A stretch of DNA of 32,419 nt from Methanolinea sp. (lineage in GTDB: Archaea; Halobacteriota; Methanomicrobia; Methanomicrobiales; Methanospirillaceae), in NCBI GenBank assembly GCA_030055515.1, contig JASFYI010000005.1, forward strand, positions 99,698-132,116, given 5' to 3'. Below are positions 31,855 to 32,419 of the stretch, one piece after another. The translations under genes were made by a program, and so were the position numbers. Position 1 is the stretch's first letter; each line of letters starts with the position of its first letter. The notes beneath the pieces were generated by a model that was not told where the DNA came from, did not search any database, and saw nothing but the letters and a program-made list of their open reading frames with translations.

Positions 31855-32419
31855 TCACCACTCAGCCAACCGCTGTAATTGAATCTTATCGCCAAATCCC
31901 AGAGAAATAACGAGCCCGAGTAAAAGTACATTCAGGCAGACCGTCTTTTTCACAGATCGCGTTGTATATTTGTGGATCCTCTTCAAACCGAATGCATTTT
32001 TCGCCATTTTGAAGACATCCTCGATGAGGGATCTCTTCTCCACGAGTTGGATCTCGTCGCGGAGGTACATCACCAACCGACGCGCCAGGGAAGTGTATCT
32101 CTGGACGAGCTGTTTCGCATCAGACCTCCCGAAAATCCAGAGGGGAAAATTGAGTTTCCTGAGCAGTTTGGGTAATGAGAAGTTCCTCTTGGCGAAGATC
32201 GCCGGGACGATGCTGAACTCGAAGATTCCCTCCACGTAGTTATCATACGCGTCGTATCCCTTGTCAAAGACGATTGTATCACCGATCCGGGCGATTCTGC
32301 GCCTTTTCAATTCACTCACGATTTCACGGAAAATGGTGGAGTCGTGGGGAGATCCCGGATGGAGCAGGAAACAGACCGGCCGCAGGGAATGCGCATCGAG
32401 TGCGAGAGTGAGTTTGTAG
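31855..32419 (-). CDS. IS4-like DDE transposase, C-terminal part (5' end outside the window)
   Basis: The minus-strand frame is open from the window edge (YKLTLALDAHSLRPVCFLLH) to TGA at 31855-31857, at least 187 codons. Motifs are GDTIVFDKGYDAYDNYVEG, with the second catalytic Asp in FDKGY, and RSLIEDVFKMAKNAFGLKRI, with the catalytic Glu in SLIEDVFK. The end KTVCLNVLLLGLVISLG is typical of the DDE_Tnp_1 fold. This is the transposase of an insertion sequence related to IS4 elements common in methanogens. It appears intact as far as seen, unlike its two neighbours. The gene ends 49 bases from the start of the IS5-like pseudogene. Confidence 0.8.
   Translation of the reverse strand, partial: YKLTLALDAHSLRPVCFLLHPGSPHDSTIFREIVSELKRRRIARIGDTIVFDKGYDAYDNYVEGIFEFSIVPAIFAKRNFSLPKLLRKLNFPLWIFGRSDAKQLVQRYTSLARRLVMYLRDEIQLVEKRSLIEDVFKMAKNAFGLKRIHKYTTRSVKKTVCLNVLLLGLVISLGFGDKIQLQRLAEW

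Larger units (their letters stand above)
30543..32419. mobile_element. Cluster of degraded or partial insertion sequences
   Basis: Three transposase remnants of two families lie back to back: an IS4-like N-terminal fragment on the plus strand, a frameshifted IS5-like gene on the minus strand and an IS4-like C-terminal part on the minus strand. Base composition is near 50% GC against about 70% in the neighbours. Terminal inverted repeats could not be assigned with confidence, so the boundaries given are those of the coding remnants. Confidence 0.75.

Noticed and set aside
1-32419. CRISPR arrays, rRNA and tRNA genes
   Set aside because: No regularly spaced repeats, no conserved rRNA motifs and no cloverleaf with a GGTTCRA arm were seen in the intergenic gaps. 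Without a covariance search a divergent tRNA could be missed.

Overview
The window comes from a high-GC methanogenic archaeon, most likely of the Methanomicrobiales. Supporting signs are archaeal TATA boxes with short or absent leaders, a Cdc6/Orc1 initiator, multi-PAS histidine kinases, tandem PKD surface proteins, an MsvR-type V4R regulator and a paralogue of a TiaS/methanogenesis-marker-11-like protein. I cannot name the genus. Bases 1 to about 30,330 are uniformly GC-rich; the last 2 kb are much richer in A+T and hold transposon remains.

Layout. 1-2,841: the tail of a repeat protein, a PaaI-type thioesterase, a 526-bp gene-free stretch, two divergent YkgJ-type cysteine-cluster proteins and an acylphosphatase. 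2,864-8,884: membrane transport, comprising a GntP-like permease, a leftward run of ABC-2 exporter, SemiSWEET and Acg-like nitroreductase, and a Wzx-like flippase reading rightward. 8,910-10,711: a translationally coupled pair of an ABC-type AAA ATPase and a TOPRIM-like protein, which resembles a two-gene defence module. 10,785-12,140: a membrane PAS sensor with no ATPase domain. 12,220-14,811: an overlapping operon of ACT-domain protein, homoserine dehydrogenase and a winged-helix protein fused to a GIDDTD (TiaS-like) domain. 14,867-17,115: a ferritin-like/VIT1 iron transporter, a small winged-helix protein and an MsvR-like redox regulator with a matching operator in its own promoter. 17,208-21,970: two overlapping sensor kinase genes. 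22,070-25,034: two tandem secreted PKD proteins that share long near-identical DNA. 25,089-30,331: Cdc6/Orc1 and a McrBC-type modification-dependent restriction pair, all leftward. 30,332-32,419: a degraded transposase N-terminus, a frameshifted IS5-like transposase and the C-terminal part of an IS4-like transposase.

How the genes may work together. Many stops and starts overlap by four bases (acylphosphatase, nitroreductase, the ABC pair, AAA/TOPRIM, ACT/hom), so these groups are probably co-translated. The two candidate defence modules (8,910-10,711 and 26,372-30,331) and the transposon cluster mark the accessory parts. The iron transporter beside the MsvR-like regulator suggests a redox and iron theme around 15-17 kb. 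No rRNA, tRNA or CRISPR array was seen.
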